Below are positions 10,679-21,630 of a DNA stretch of 64,000 nt, one piece after another. Positions within the stretch are counted from its first letter, which is position 1, and every line of letters begins with the position of its first letter. The position numbers and the translations under genes are program-made. Source of the DNA: Prorocentrum cordatum (lineage: Eukaryota > Sar > Dinophyceae > Prorocentrales > Prorocentraceae); contig CAUYUJ010000344.1 in NCBI GenBank assembly GCA_963575745.1, positions 1-64,000 on the forward strand, written 5' to 3'. Under the pieces are notes generated by a model. The model did no database searches. It saw nothing but the letters and a program-made list of their open reading frames with translations, and had not been told where the DNA came from.

Positions 10679-10733
10679 GGCACGACGCTGCTTCTTCTCA
10701 TCCTTGGCCTTATTATTTGCTTCCGCTTCGGCC

Positions 10734-11724
10734 TCATTCTCCCGCCTGAACTTGCGGCAGTCGTCCTTGATGTGGTCCGGCTTCTCGCAGTGACTGCGCC
10801 ACTTCCTCGGATGGTTCGGTTGTCCTTCGCCTTCGGCCCGAACTTGTTCCTATTATTATCCTTGTCTTTGTCCGTGTCACCCTCGCCTTTGCCTTCTTTC
10901 CCTTCGGCATTCCCGTCAGCGCACCGATCTCCATCGCGTCGTCGTCAAAGCTGCGTTGGGGTTTCAGGGCGCTCAGGACCCTATTCTCCGCGTCGAAGTA
11001 GGTGACGAGTGTCCGCAGGTTGCGGAAGACGTGCTTCTGCAGGTCGCGTTCGTTCTGGAGCGCACCGAGCAAGATCCCCTTCTTGATGTTGTCGGTCAGC
11101 TGCTCCCCGGCGGCCTTTCCATACTTGCTGATCTCCAGGTCCAGTTTCTCGATCTCGTTGGCTACGTCCGCGTTCGTCACAAACTGTGCCGACATGGGCT
11201 CCCCCAGACGTGCCACGACGTTGCCAGGCTCATTGGGTGCATACTATCCCTTCAGTCGGATCCATGCTTGACCACCTTCTCCGTGTAGAACGTCCCGCAT
11301 GATGGCCTCACCCGCTGAGTCTTCTGGCATCGCGAGCGCCAGCATATAGTAGAGCTGTGTGCTCAGGTCCTCCCAGTCTACGTCGTCCACGCTCATCGTA
11401 GCATTTCTGGCGCCGTCCAGCTGGTCCAGAGTTTTGCCATCTAGCTTCTCAAAGAAATCCTTGTCGCGCTTGCCGTTTGCCACCATGTACGCTCTCCAGT
11501 GAAACTCCCATGTCGACCATCCGCTCCTTGAGCCGTCGACCGTCGAACTGCTAGACATTCCCGATGATATTGGCGTCCAGGACTCCCTCGAATCGCTGGG
11601 CGACGCGGACTGGCTGCTGTTGAACTGCCTGTCCTGCTGCTTGCTGCTGCTGCTGCTGCAGCTGCTGCACCGTGGCCAGTAGGTCTGCTATCTGTTGCTG
11701 CTGTTGTTCTAGCTGCTGCTTCAT
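10734..11724 (-). pseudogene. Copia gag, interrupted
   Basis: Starts with a Gln-rich leader at 11724 (MKQQLEQQQQQQIADLLATV), too short to stand out as an ORF, which ends in an in-frame stop at 11551. The capsid-like part resumes in another frame (11558 to 11244, STWEFHWRAYMVANGK) and then 11216 to 10734 (VANEIEKLDLEISKYG, KGILLGALQNERDLQKHV). This resembles the UBN2/copia gag fold. Downstream, in yet another frame near 10760-10800, a nucleic-acid-binding knuckle HCEKPDHIKDDCRKF keeps C-x4-H-x4-C but lacks the first Cys. Gag would form the particle. At least one stop and two frameshifts break it. Confidence 0.8.
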
Positions 11725-11801
11725 CACGACTTCGTTCCGCTGCTGGAATCGTCACTAGAGTCGCGCAGTGGTTCCCCGGCTGCGGAACTGCACCCAGCTC
11801 C

Positions 11802-11810
11802 GCGCTACCA
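11802..11810 (-). other. Primer binding site (initiator tRNA-Met-like)
   Basis: Directly after the 5' LTR on the minus strand the sequence reads TGGTAGCGC, the complement of a GCGCUACCA tRNA 3' end as in eukaryotic initiator tRNA-Met. Zero spacing after the LTR is usual for copia elements. This supports the LTR boundary at 11811. Confidence 0.7.
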
Positions 11811-11963
11811 TGTTTCAGCCCTCGTCCAAAGGAATCTGGAAGAACGGTGAATCAGCTTCATTTTTTGAGCCGGAAGTACACGGGAACACTCTCCTGATAC
11901 AGCTCCCGACCAGGCGTGCTAGCCCCACGGATGTACCCCCCAGATTTGGACTAGGGACGAGCA
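11811..11963 (-). repeat. 5' LTR of the copia element
   Basis: 153 bp, aligning with 5552-5708. On the element strand it runs TG...CA (rc of 11963 and 11811), the canonical LTR ends, and is bordered outside by aagat, which matches gagat at the other end. Confidence 0.9.
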
Positions 11964-12106
11964 AAGATCACCACAAAGCGTGCAGCAAACATCTAATTGA
12001 AACGGATATCATCAAACCTTCGCCGCCCCCGAGGGAGGGCCGCCTCTCATCCTCAGGAGCACCCGTGTGAGTAGAAGCTCGCACGGTGCGGGGAGGCTCG
12101 AGTACT

Positions 12107-12332
12107 GAGCAGGGACCGACCGCCCCGGCATTCCTACAGGCCTACCACGAAATTTTCCTAGAGCCCGGAAATGTCCCAATAACAAAAAAATCTTCGAACA
12201 TAAACCCGATGTGTTCAAACAAGACAGACTCCGCCAGAAATGTTCTAAGAACATTTCCTGGAAACCACAAAAGGTTCCTAGAACATTGCTTGGTAGTGCT
12301 ACAGGCGAGCCAGGACGCATCGCCACTGCTTG
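12107..12332. repeat. Foldback element FB7, copy b
   Basis: Same order of blocks as 3351-3582: GAGCAGGGACCGACC, CCTACCACGAAAT, ATAAACCCGATGTGTTCAAA, GACAGACTCCGCCAGAA, GCGAGCCAGGA. The outer arm CCTACAGGCCTACCACGAAA is mirrored near the right end by TTGGTAGTGCTACAGGCG, giving imperfect terminal inverted repeats. Confidence 0.78.
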
Positions 12333-12527
12333 AAAGTAGTGCCTCCCATCTGCGCCGCAGCACAATGCCAGCATAATCGCCCCCTTCCTGTCATGAGCTC
12401 GTGAATTCCAGCCCCGTCCGAATAATTCCGACCTGTCGCAACCCCAGACGTGTCCGTAGGGCGGGCGCTTCGTATTGGACCCCCTCGCCGGTTAGGATCC
12501 TGAAGCTTAGGAATTGCACTTGTACGT

Positions 12528-12905
12528 GGACGGAGGGCGGGTCCTTTTCAAACTGTGGTTTTCGCCTAAGCGCCGCGCGCATTCGCCTTAACACTTTGCA
12601 CCGGCTTCAAGGATGGAGGGCGGTTGGTTTTCAAAGTGTGCCTCTCGCCTCAGCACCGCTCGCATGGGCCTCAACAGCTTTCAACAGCTCAAGGATGAAG
12701 GGCGGATGGTTTTCAAAATGTGTCTCTCGCCTTCTAGCCGCGCACGTTCGTCTCAGAAGCTTGCAACAGTTTCACGGATGGACGGTGGGTCGTTCCAACA
12801 TGTGGCTCTCGCCTTAGCAACGCTCACAGCTTACAACATGTGGTTCCTTTTCAACATGGGGTTCTCGCATTCTCGCCGTTCACGTTCGCCATAAAGTTCA
12901 CCATA
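12528..12905. repeat. Degenerate minisatellite, unit about 83 bp
   Basis: Five diverged units begin near 12528, 12611, 12693, 12776 and 12838. Each starts GGA(C/T)G(G/A)A(G/C)GG and carries TTTTCAAA.TGTG, CTCTCGCCT, an AGC.CCGC.CGCA block and a CAAC..TT end. Further units occur at 13418-13620, so the array was once longer or duplicated. No coding capacity inferred. Confidence 0.75.
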
Positions 12906-12959
12906 ACATATTGAGGAATTCGCATGGCCGAGCTGCCAGGGATGGTGACCTGGCGCGAT

Positions 12960-13095
12960 TAAGGACTGCCGAGACGCCACAGTCATGCTGACTCGCGGCG
13001 TTGGAGTCCCTGCAGTGGTGCTTTGGCACGAATGACCATCCGGACGCAACAGTCACGTTGATCCGCGGCGTTGAAGTCCCAGGCTCGTTTTGGTA
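12960..13095. repeat. Two-unit tandem duplication of about 66 bp
   Basis: The segment CGCCACAGTCATGCTGA..CGCGGCGTTGGAGTCCC.. is followed by CGCAACAGTCACGTTGA..CGCGGCGTTGAAGTCCC... The units differ at several sites. They sit between two blocks of the 83-bp minisatellite. Confidence 0.65.
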
Positions 13096-13417
13096 CGATT
13101 CGCGATTCTCCCACGCTTGTCTTCCAATGGGCCATTTCCCGCAGTGAAGATCTTTCCTTTTGGACACCTATGAAGAGGGAACTTGGAGGGAGGGTGTATT
13201 GCAACATGGTTCATGCGTCTTGGGTTTGCTCTGGTCCTCTGCCTCAAATTCCTCGCCATCCGCCATATAAAATGTTTTTCGGTCCCTCTTCCTCCCCTGC
13301 ATTCCTCAGCACCTCCCCATCGCAACGCCAAACTTGCGTCGGCAGGGTGCGGCGGAAATCTCGCAGGACACATCTTCACCGCTTCTGCCCCTGAAGCCTG
13401 AAATTGCCCGGGTCTGC

Positions 13418-13620
13418 ACGGACAGAAGGTGGGCGGCTTCGGAATTTCGGCTCTCGCCTGAGCGCCGCGCGCAAACGTTTTCATCAGAAAATCCAAACAC
13501 GCTCCTCGGGGAGGAAGGGCACATGGTTCGCACGATGCTGGTCTCGCCTTACCGCCACGCACATTCGTCTGGAAAGCTCCCAACAGTTACAAGGACGGAA
13601 GGTGAATCGCTTGCGAAATG
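13418..13620. repeat. Second block of the 83-bp minisatellite
   Basis: Units begin near 13418, 13507 and 13590 with GGA(C/G)(A/G)GAAGG and contain CTCTCGCCT/TCTCGCCTTA, CCGC(G/A)CGCA and CAACAGTTACAAGGA, matching the block at 12528-12905. Confidence 0.65.
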
Positions 13621-15148
13621 AGGGAGGAGGGCGACTCCTTTCATGGGACATCGTTTGAGACAGCCTTGCACATGATGACTGGAAGTGTAGACATGTACAA
13701 CAGTTGCACGAGCGGGGCTCTCCTTTTATTTTCAGAACACACTAAAAGTCGATGCTCGATAAACAGAACGTGTGGTTATTTTCCAAGCTGTGCTCTCGGC
13801 TCGAAAAGCAGGCTCATGGGACGATCGCCCTGCAGGGGGGCCGTTTCGTGCAAGCGAATGATCGGGGGGACTTGCGCGGACGGGGCTTGAGACGGGATGG
13901 CGTCTTGCACCATCGTTGACGCATCCTTGGTATACTCTCGTTTTTTTTCTCCTCTCCTTGTCCATTTCTTCCTTTTCCTCCTTCTCCTCCTCCTCCTCAC
14001 CCTCCCTACATACCTCCTTCTACCCCGCGCGCTCATGAAGGGAGAGGAAAAGGAGGAGCAGGAGGAGGAGGAAGAGGAGAAGGAGGCGGAGGATGAGGAG
14101 GATGAGGAGGATGAGCCAGTGGGCGGTGGATATGGACATATTTTGGATCCTGGGGGCCCGGACATGTCCATGTCCACCGCCTGCAAAGGCTCCGACAACT
14201 GACTCTCCAGGCGGTGAACATGTATAAATTCCCGCCTCGGAAAGGAGCAGCAGGAATGGAATAGAAGGACCCGAAGGGAAAGTGCACAGCACCAAAAGTA
14301 GGTGCCACCATGCACCACAGGTGCAGCGCCATGACGCACAGCGTCAGAACGGGCCGCGAATCATGGGAAACACAAGGGCAATGAGGGACCGTCCGCGAAC
14401 GAGAAGGAATTGTAAAACCTAGGCTGCTGCCTGCTTGGCGTGGCAACAGGCCCCAAGACAGGCGGCCGCAGCAAGCCAACGACTAAGCATTACACGATCC
14501 TGAACGGGATAACAGAAAGCTCAAACCTCTGCCCAGCAAGTTGCCCCCCTCATTGGGCCTGACCCGGCAAGCCGGAAACTGGGACCCCGAAGTACACAGA
14601 GCCAGTACCCCTTAGCCTTCACTCCGCGTCGCTCCTGATCATTGAGCCCGCGGCGAGAAGCGCTCCAACCAACCAAGGTGGTTCAAGGCTGTATGCCGCG
14701 GGGCCCGACTCCGTAGCGTCATCGGAGGCGCACCTCAGAGATCAACGAAAGTGGACCCCGTACTGAGGTGCAGGCAATCCTGCCCAGCAGCACCTCAGCA
14801 CCTCACGTTGCCATTCCGGCACCCCCGAAAAAAGAGAAGGGAACGGACAACGGTGGCGGATCGACCACCTTCGCCAACGTCAACCCGGAGGTGCCGCGGG
14901 GAGGGGGCGACGGACCCAACCTGTCAGGACTCAAACCTGGCTATGAGGACCCGGTAGGGGTTGGAAGGGGGGAAAAGAAAAGGCAGGGCCACTCTCCGGC
15001 CAAGGGTGCGCACGACGTCCACCCTTGGCCTCTCCAACTCAGGGGCAGTGCCGCCTTCCCTCTGCGAGGATCCGAAGGGGAGAGGCGGGAGAGTCCTCCT
15101 GTCTCACGCCGTTACAGCGATGACGCGCAAGAGGGGATGGGAAGGGGG
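13621..15148. other. Unassigned region with two inverted structures
   Basis: No gene is called. A pyrimidine tract at 13940-14025 faces a purine tract at 14040-14115, so the two can pair. At 14121-14184 GGGCGGTGGATATGGACAT is mirrored by ATGTCCATGTCCACCGCC. The remainder (14250-15148) is mixed sequence without a recognised family. Confidence 0.5.
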
Positions 15149-15241
15149 CCGTCCTCCTCCTCCTCCTCCTCCTCCTCCTCCTCCTCCTCCCCCTCCTCCT
15201 CCTCCCCCACCTCCTCCTACTCCTCCTTCTCCTCCTTCTCC
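15149..15241 (+). repeat. (TCC)n microsatellite at LINE target site
   Basis: A nearly pure TCC tract with a few CCC and CTTCTCC interruptions. It ends in the 16-bp sequence duplicated at the far end of the LINE, and TCC repeats resume after that copy. The LINE therefore interrupts one original microsatellite. Confidence 0.85.
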
Positions 15242-15257
15242 TCCTCCTCCTACTTCT
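15242..15257 (+). repeat. 5' target-site duplication of the LINE
   Basis: TCCTCCTCCTACTTCT, identical to 21688-21703. The TACTTCT part is not simple TCC repeat, so the match is unlikely to be microsatellite coincidence. Confidence 0.8.
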
Positions 15258-15260
15258 TTT

Positions 15261-15282
15261 TCCGTAGCCATTTTGGTTCAAG
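15261..15282 (+). other. Dinoflagellate spliced-leader relic at LINE 5' end
   Basis: Reads T CCGTAGCCATTTTGG TTCAAG. The known dinoflagellate SL is D-CCGTAGCCATTTTGG followed by CTCAAG, so only one base differs. It lies directly after the target duplication and before the LINE leader, where the capped 5' end of a trans-spliced RNA should be. The following GGCCAAAATGG is its partial inverse and could form a hairpin. Confidence 0.88.
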
Positions 15283-15437
15283 GCCAAAATGGTGTTCATT
15301 TCACTGCCTATCTGGGGTAAGCTCCCACAGCTTTCAGTGCTTTTCGTATCCGCGGCCACACTCACGGGCGAGCTGCCGCTCACTTCATATTCCTCCCTTG
15401 CGCTGCTCGCGAGAGCTCCCTGGGAAGCAGAGAGACG

Positions 15438-16636
15438 ATGGCCGCCGCGGATCGTGGTGGAGGGACCGCCCCTGCTGACGGAGGAGCTGCCGCCAATGCT
15501 GGCGGCACCAGGTCGCGACGCGCACGCCCTGAAGGCGGACGAGGCTCGCCAGCAAGGTTCGCAAGCCAATACACAGTCTGCAAGCAGTGCCGATACCGAT
15601 GGACATGGAAGGGAAAAGTCGAGTGCTTCTCTTGTGGCAAACAGCTGGCTTCATCACCTGCCGAACACCGCCAGCCCACAGGGGCTTGGGCAGGAGCCAG
15701 CAAGCCACCGCCGTGGAAGGAGCCGCCAGTGGCCGCCGCCCCTACAAGGGACGCCATCCTCGCCGCGCTCAGCACGCTCCTCAGCGACACCAAGCACGCC
15801 GAACTCGTCGGCAACCTCAAGGACACCCTCCAGCAGCCCGACAAGTTTCCGCCTGCCCGCACAGCCGAGCAGGTGCTCCAGTCGGCGCTGTCAGTCCTCA
15901 CCGACAGGGAGAAGAAACTCCAGCAAACGGTCGACGACGTCGAGACCGCCAAGCAGTGGCACGACGACGCCGTGGACAAACAAGGGCAAGCCGCCCTTGA
16001 CCTCGTCCAGGCACGGAACGCATGCGCCAAGGCACAAGCTGACCACAGTGCCAAACTCGCTGGAGCAGTACGCGGAGCACCACCTGTGGGGCCTCAGGAA
16101 GCCTTCAAGGTTGACAACTCAATGTGGGACGATCCATTTACGAGGATGGCACCCGCAACCATATAGAACAGTGGAATCAAGGGCTCGACCAGCGCCTCGC
16201 CGAGCTGAACAATGGCCAAGAAAAAATTCGAGAGCTCCTACGCCAAGCCAAGGAGTCCACCACCAACCCGGCGAAGCGCAAGAAGCCGAATGGGGAAGCA
16301 CCTGCTGCTCAGCAACCTGCTCCTGAGCCTGGGCACCCTTCCGCACCACCAGCTGAACAGCTGCCAGCCGCCGCACCTGGAGGACAGGCACAACCTGGCA
16401 CGCCAGGAGGTTGTGCCGCCCCACCTGCTGAGCCACGTCAGCCTGGTGGCGCCCCTGGGCCCGCCGCAGCCGCCCCTGCCGCCGACGAGCCCTCCGAGGA
16501 GGACCGCAAGGCCGCCGCCGAGCTCATCGCCACCACCGCCAGGGCCAGGGAGCTGGCCTTCGCAGCGAAGGGCATTGGCAAGGGCGCCACCACGGTGCCA
16601 GCGGCAGCGGTAGGAGCCCCACCGTCGCTGGGGTAG
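15438..16636 (+). pseudogene. LINE ORF1 protein (zinc ribbon, coiled coil), one frameshift
   Basis: ATG at 15438. Residues 48-70 contain a four-Cys zinc ribbon, CKQCRYRW...ECFSCGK. A proline-rich spacer is followed by a long predicted coiled coil (VLQSALSVLTDREKKLQQTV, then the AKAQADHSAKL region). This frame stops at 16166, but the natural continuation is in the +2 frame from about 16140 (NHIEQWNQGLDQRLAELN, EDRKAAAELIATTARARELA) to the stop at 16636, so one frameshift lies near 16135-16150. ORF1 proteins of LINEs bind element RNA and act as chaperones. This one has no RRM, and its assignment rests on position, zinc ribbon and coiled coil. Confidence 0.75.
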
Positions 16637-16680
16637 CCGCAAGCAGCCTGCTCGGCGTAAGGGGCCTGGGATCCGCGCCA

Positions 16681-18672
16681 GTGGCCCGCCCGCGGCAGGA
16701 GCGCCTGCCCCTAACTAAGCCCGAGCAGGCAGCGCAAATCCTGTTCGGCAACATCACGGAATGGGGCCCGCAGGCCGCGAACTTCTGTCGCAACGCAGGG
16801 TACAAGTACCACCTCATAGCGCTAGCGGAGACGCACGTCGACGCGAACGGCCTCACGGAGCAGATCGGCAAGCCCGCCATGGACGGCTGGAAGCTCTCGG
16901 CCACACCGGCGGTGGCTACCAACAAATCGGACAAGGGGGCCCACGGCGGCGAGTGGATCCTCACGCGCAGGGACGCGGCGGCGACTACGTTCGAGGGCTA
17001 CAGCGACTACTATGTCAAGCGCCACAAGAGGCAACCGTTCGTGGGGTTCACGCCGACGGACCTCCACACCAAGAGCGGCAACATAGTCGTCGTGGCGGCG
17101 TGCCTTCGCCCTGGCCTACGGGACCAAGGCGCGAACAGGGACATCCTGGTCTCCATCTCCACCTTCGTGGACATGCTCACGGACCCGTGGATCATCCTGG
17201 CCGACTGGAACTACGAGCCGCATTGGTGGGACAACAAGCCGTGGCTCACGCGCTGGAACGGCACCATCCTGACCGACCCCAACTGCAAGGCGACGTGCGA
17301 CAAGGGCTCGGGCTCCGTGTACGACTACGCGATCGTACGAGCGGACATCGCCACGCACATCGGGATCGAGGCCATCTACGACATCCCCTGGAAGACCCAC
17401 TGCGGCATCCAGATCACGGTGGGCACCGCCGAGCCGTGGCAGTACAAAGCTATAGAGGTTCCCAAAGCCCTCCCCGCACGAGCCAGACCCAAAAAGGTCG
17501 CGGACCCAAACAGCAAAAGGTCCAAAGCTCGTGCGGAGGCGTTGCGAACCAGGAGGGAAAGGCTACCAGAGCACTTGCGCGACGAGTTCGACGCCCTGTA
17601 CGCCAACCGCGAGACGGCCAAGGAGGACCCCACCCCCTTCGTCATCCCCAAGAGAACTGGGACGACGCCGCCGACGAGGTCAGCAACTTCCCGAAGTCCG
17701 ATGGCACAAAGGTCGGCACCAAGGAGGGCAGAGGACACATCTTCCACAACCATGAGCCGAACCTCGCGGAGGACATCCACTCAAAGTGCGCGCAGTGGAC
17801 CGCGACCCTGGAGCTCGCCTTCCTGGAGACGCATGCGGCCCCCGTCGAGGACAGGGCCCGGCACCAGGGCAGGGCAGATGGGGTACAGGACCACCAAGCA
17901 GACGATGGAGGCGTCGCCTGGCAGAGTGTACCTCAAGGACCCCGAGGCCACCTGGTGGCAGCACCTCAGCGCCCTTGTCGCGAGGTACACCACGCTGGTC
18001 ACGAACGGCAAGGACCCCAAAGCCCGCCAGTACATCCACAAGACAGTCATGAAGAAGTTGGACGACCTAGAGAACCCCGAGTTCTCCAAGGAGCACTTCG
18101 GTAGCAAAACCGACCAACAGGAGATCGAAGAGTGGAAGACCCAGCTCGCCACCCTCGAGTACTGCGACGAGGGCGACCTGCACCGCATCAGCGCCACCAC
18201 CATGGAGTGGACCCACAAGGCCATGGCGAGAGCTGCAGGTAGAGCGCGAAAACGGTACCTCGACTGGGCGAAGCAGGCGTGGAAGGAGTCACCAGGCAAG
18301 CTGCGCCGCATGGTCACCGACCCCAAGGCGCCGCGCCTGGAGGACAAGCAGCCCCAGAGGACGGTGGGCGACCCATCCACGGTCATGAACCACGCCGCCG
18401 ACACCTGGCGCTCCATTTGGGCGTCCGGCAGCTACAACGCCAAGCAGATCATCAGCGCCTACGAGGAGGCCATGCGACTTGCGAAAGAGGACCCTCTCTC
18501 GCCCATCGAGCCGCAGCACATGCAAGCCATCGTGGGCACCGCCAACCCGAAGAAGGCGAGAGGAGTCGACAACATCGGCCCCGTCGACATCCAGAGGCTC
18601 CCCGAGAAAGGGATCCAGGAGCTCGCCGACATCTACAACCACGTGGAGGCCAACGGACTGTGGCCGCAGTAG
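16681..18672 (+). pseudogene. LINE ORF2, endonuclease domain and start of RT
   Basis: No ATG is evident; the frame is open from upstream of a GTG at 16681 and overlaps the end of ORF1. The apurinic-type endonuclease is complete in motif order: LFGNITEWG, IALAETHVD (catalytic Glu), WIILADWNYEP (Asp-x-Asn), SVYDYAIVRADI and THCGIQI (catalytic His). It nicks the target DNA to prime reverse transcription. Between about 17650 and 17880 the frame is disturbed by two compensating frameshifts; the true frame there reads DDAADEVSNFPKSDGTKVG and AQWTATLELAFLETH. The frame then continues to ARGVDNIGPVDIQRL, the RT motif 1 region, and ends at a TAG at 18670-18672, probably a CAG nonsense change because the same frame continues directly into the RT core. 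Confidence 0.82.
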
Positions 18673-18693
18673 CTCTGCGCCACCATTGGGGCC

Positions 18694-19675
18694 ATGGCCC
18701 CCAAGCCCGCAGGTGGAGAGAGAATCTTGGGCATGCTCCCCACCATCCCCAAGACGTGGGCCAAGGTCCGCTCCAGCGTCACCGACGAGTGGTCCAAGGA
18801 GCTCGGGGAGTTCTGGGACACCGCCATCAGAGGCTCCAGCGCCTTAAGAGCAGCGCTGGTCAGGGCGCTGCTCGACGAGACGGCAGCGACCTTTGGCATC
18901 GCCTTGCTGATGGACGTAGAGAAGTTCTACGACTCGGTCTGCTACGCGCTCCTCTTCGACGCCGCCATCGGGGTGAACTTCCCCCCGGTCGTCGTGGCGC
19001 TGGAGGTGCAGCTCTACCTGGCGCCCAGGTACTTGCGCATGCGCGGCTGGGTCAGCGGTATCATAGATGCCGAGAGGTCCATTGTCGCGGGCAGCTGCAA
19101 TGGCGGCAAGCTCGCCAAAGTCTACCTGGGGCCGATCCTGCAGAGGGCCCACATTAACCACACCTACGCGGGCCTGTGGACGTTCGTGGACGACACGGTC
19201 GCGAGAACAGAGGGCCAAACCAAACAGGTCGTCAAGGATCTGATCGGCGTCGGCGCCGACCTTTGCGCCGGCATGACGGGCGCGGGGCTTCGAGTCTCGC
19301 CCAAGACCACCGTCGCCGCCTCCAACCAGACGATCGCCTACGCAGTGCACGACGGCCTCAAGCAGAAGGGCTACTACGACAAGGTGGCCAACAGCGCGGT
19401 CGACCTCGGCATCGACGTGGGCGGCGCCAAGAGACGGGTCGTGGCCAAGGCCGCCAAGAGGGCCAAGACTGCGAGGAGGCGCACTCACCGCATCGTCGCC
19501 AAGGTCAGGAAGCACGCCTCCCTCGCCAAGATCGCGAAGGGCCTGTGGAACACGGGCTCCAGGCCGCAGGGGACCTATAGCCACCAGATCATGGGCCTCG
19601 CCCCAGCGGCCATCCTCGACCAGAGGCGCCAGGCCATTCAGGCCTCTGCGGGGAAGGACAGCCCTGGCCGTCGTC
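18694..19675 (+). pseudogene. LINE ORF2, reverse transcriptase core
   Basis: Same frame as the upstream part, separated only by the TAG at 18670. RT motifs appear in order: KPAGGERILGMLPTIPK (motif 2-like), ALLMDVEKFYDSV (motif A, catalytic Asp), AGSCNGGKLAKVYLGPIL (motif B region, divergent from QG), WTFVDDTVA (motif C, both Asp present) and LRVSPKTTV (motif D). This domain performs target-primed reverse transcription. After about 19670 a frameshift moves the protein into the next frame. Confidence 0.85.
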
Positions 19676-21630
19676 ATGAGGAAGAAGGACCCGGCCATCG
19701 AGCTCAGGCGCCAGTCGATCGCCGAGTGGCTCAACTTCTGGATGCAGCACCCAGAACACCACATGCGGGTCACGCAGGCGTGGAAGCTGATCTACAACAG
19801 GTCGATCACGCGCGGCAGCAAGAAGTGGAGGAAGGTCATGGGCCCCATCTCCGCCATCCAGGCCATCCTCCTGGACGCTGGCTGGACCTGCCCGACGCCA
19901 ACGGAGCGGTCACGACCACCTTGGGCAGGCGAGACCCATACCCAGGAGCGGCAGCTACCTCGCAGTGGACAAGCCGACTGGGAGGACAAGCGCTACGACG
20001 TGGACCCTGCGGAGTTCGTCCAAGAATTCTGCCTGCCCCTCGAGAGGAGCCTCTGGAAGGACGCTGCCAAACATCCACATGGAGAAGGATTGCAACGTGG
20101 GGGCCCAGACGTCCACATAGTTGCCAACGAGATGGAGAAGTTTACGAGGAAGGGCCAGTACGACCAGTCGGCCCTCAACCTGTGCGTGGTCGCGGGGGCG
20201 CAATGGACCAGAAGCCGACTCATCGAGACGGGGTACAACGCTACTCCAACCTGTCCGAGATGCGGAGAGGCCGACGAGACGCTCATGCACAGGGTCTGGC
20301 TGTGCCCCTGCAACCGCGACCACGAGGACTACACGGATTATGACGCCCTGTTGCCCTCTGCCCTGGCTGGAGCAGAGGCTGCTCCCGCCGACTGGCTCCG
20401 TGGTCTGCCTGTGCGCGCTGACACGCACCCGCTCTTTGCTTCTTTGGGGGGGGGACGGCGGGTGGAGCTGGTTTGGGCGGGATTGGGAGGACTGCGTCAG
20501 TAGCGACGGCACCTTCACACTCTTCGGAGACGGTTCCGGAGGTTAGCACAGTGATGACCCACGTCGCCGAAGAGTGGGGACCGCCTGTGCTGCTATGAAG
20601 TGCATATTCGGGGAGTGGGTCCCCTGGGGAGGAATAGTGTCGGGCCTCGAGGGCCCCTTTCAAACTGTGCCCCGTGCAGAGCTGCTAGCTTTCGCGCTCG
20701 CCCTAGAACACTGGAAGGGCGACCTCTGTTTCATTACAGACCACCTGCCGCTGTACGACGGATGGCGGACGAATCGACACTTGCGCCCCAGCGATGGCGC
20801 AAATCAAGACATGTGGGCACGAATTGCCATAGCGCACTAGTCAGCTCACTGCGATCTAGGTGCCCTCACACAGCGAGGAGTCACCTGGCCTAGCCTCAGA
20901 CCCTGTGCGATACTCTCACACGATCGGCAACGCGACGGCCGATGCATGGGCAGGTGTAGCGGCCCAACAGTCTTACGAGGCAGCGCTTCTAGGACAGGCC
21001 CCTCCCACTGACCTGCACGATGCCCAGTGCACCCTCATCCGCAGGAGGGCGCGCCGTGCCCTAGCTCACACGTTTGCAGTTGATCCGTGGGTCGCGGAGC
21101 GACCCTCGCAGGCCACAGGCCCGCGCCTCACCAAGCTGCAGTTAGCCATGCAATCGAGCCAGCACGCCTTTGAGCTCAGGGCGGGCAAGTACCTGTGCTC
21201 CCGCTGCGGGCTCACCACAGACAAATGTAAAATACGCCAGGCCTGTGCCACGCCGTGCACCCACCAGCCGCCTCTGCCGTCAGCCAGTGACCAGATAGTG
21301 CCGGTACAGGGCACTATCACCATTTCTGGGCGCGAGCTGCACGCCAGCTATAAGCTCCATTTCATGCAGAAGTACCGCCTGTACTTCTGCCGCGGGCGCG
21401 GCAAGACGGCAACCGAGGACCCACGCCACCTTGCCGCACCCTGCACGGGAATCACCAAGAAAAGGCGAGAGAATCTCGCCAAAATAGACAAAAGAGAATA
21501 CACGCGCGCCCACGCTGGGCGAGATGGCCTCACCAAGTTTCTGCGCGCAGCTACCAACGGCATGGCCGTGGAAGAAATTTCAGCTGCCTCTGCTGCTGCC
21601 GCTGCAAGCGCCGCTCATAGTCAGGGCTAG
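19676..21630 (+). pseudogene. LINE ORF2, thumb, zinc motif, RNase H and C-terminal tail
   Basis: The first frame (19676-20503) has EWLNFWMQHPEHHMRVTQAW and a zinc-binding motif CPRCGEADETLMHRVWLCP (C-x2-C-x7-H-x4-C), usual in the LINE C-terminus. RNase H follows across frames: GTFTLFGDGSGG near 20498-20535 (first Asp), QTVPRAELLAFALALE (20660-20710, Glu), FITDHLPLYDGW (Asp) and, after stops, SHTIGNATADAWAG near 20910-20960 (last Asp). The last frame, 20860-21630, adds a cysteine motif LCSRCGLTTDKCKIRQACA and a basic tail, ending in a TAG at 21630. Several frameshifts or stops between 20500 and 20860 break it. Confidence 0.8.

Larger units (their letters stand above)
5552..11963 (-). mobile_element. 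Ty1/copia-type LTR retrotransposon, full length but degenerate
   Basis: A 6.4-kb element on the minus strand. Two direct LTRs (5552-5708 and 11811-11963) begin TG in plus orientation, and the element is flanked by gagat / aagat, a 4-of-5 match to a 5-bp target duplication. Coding order from the 5' LTR is gag, zinc knuckle, aspartic protease, integrase, RT, RNase H. Integrase ahead of RT is the copia order. The reading frame is broken many times by frameshifts and at least one stop, so no complete polyprotein can be made. LTR identity is roughly 90 percent by eye, so the insertion is not recent. The style of the integrase tail (KGIWVGKSEFDD) fits copia elements abundant in dinoflagellate genomes (family knowledge, not searched). 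Confidence 0.93.

Noticed and set aside
13940-14115. Acidic EEE-rich frame 13897-14202 as a gene
   Set aside because: Built from TCC/GGA-type simple sequence on both strands; no unique domain.
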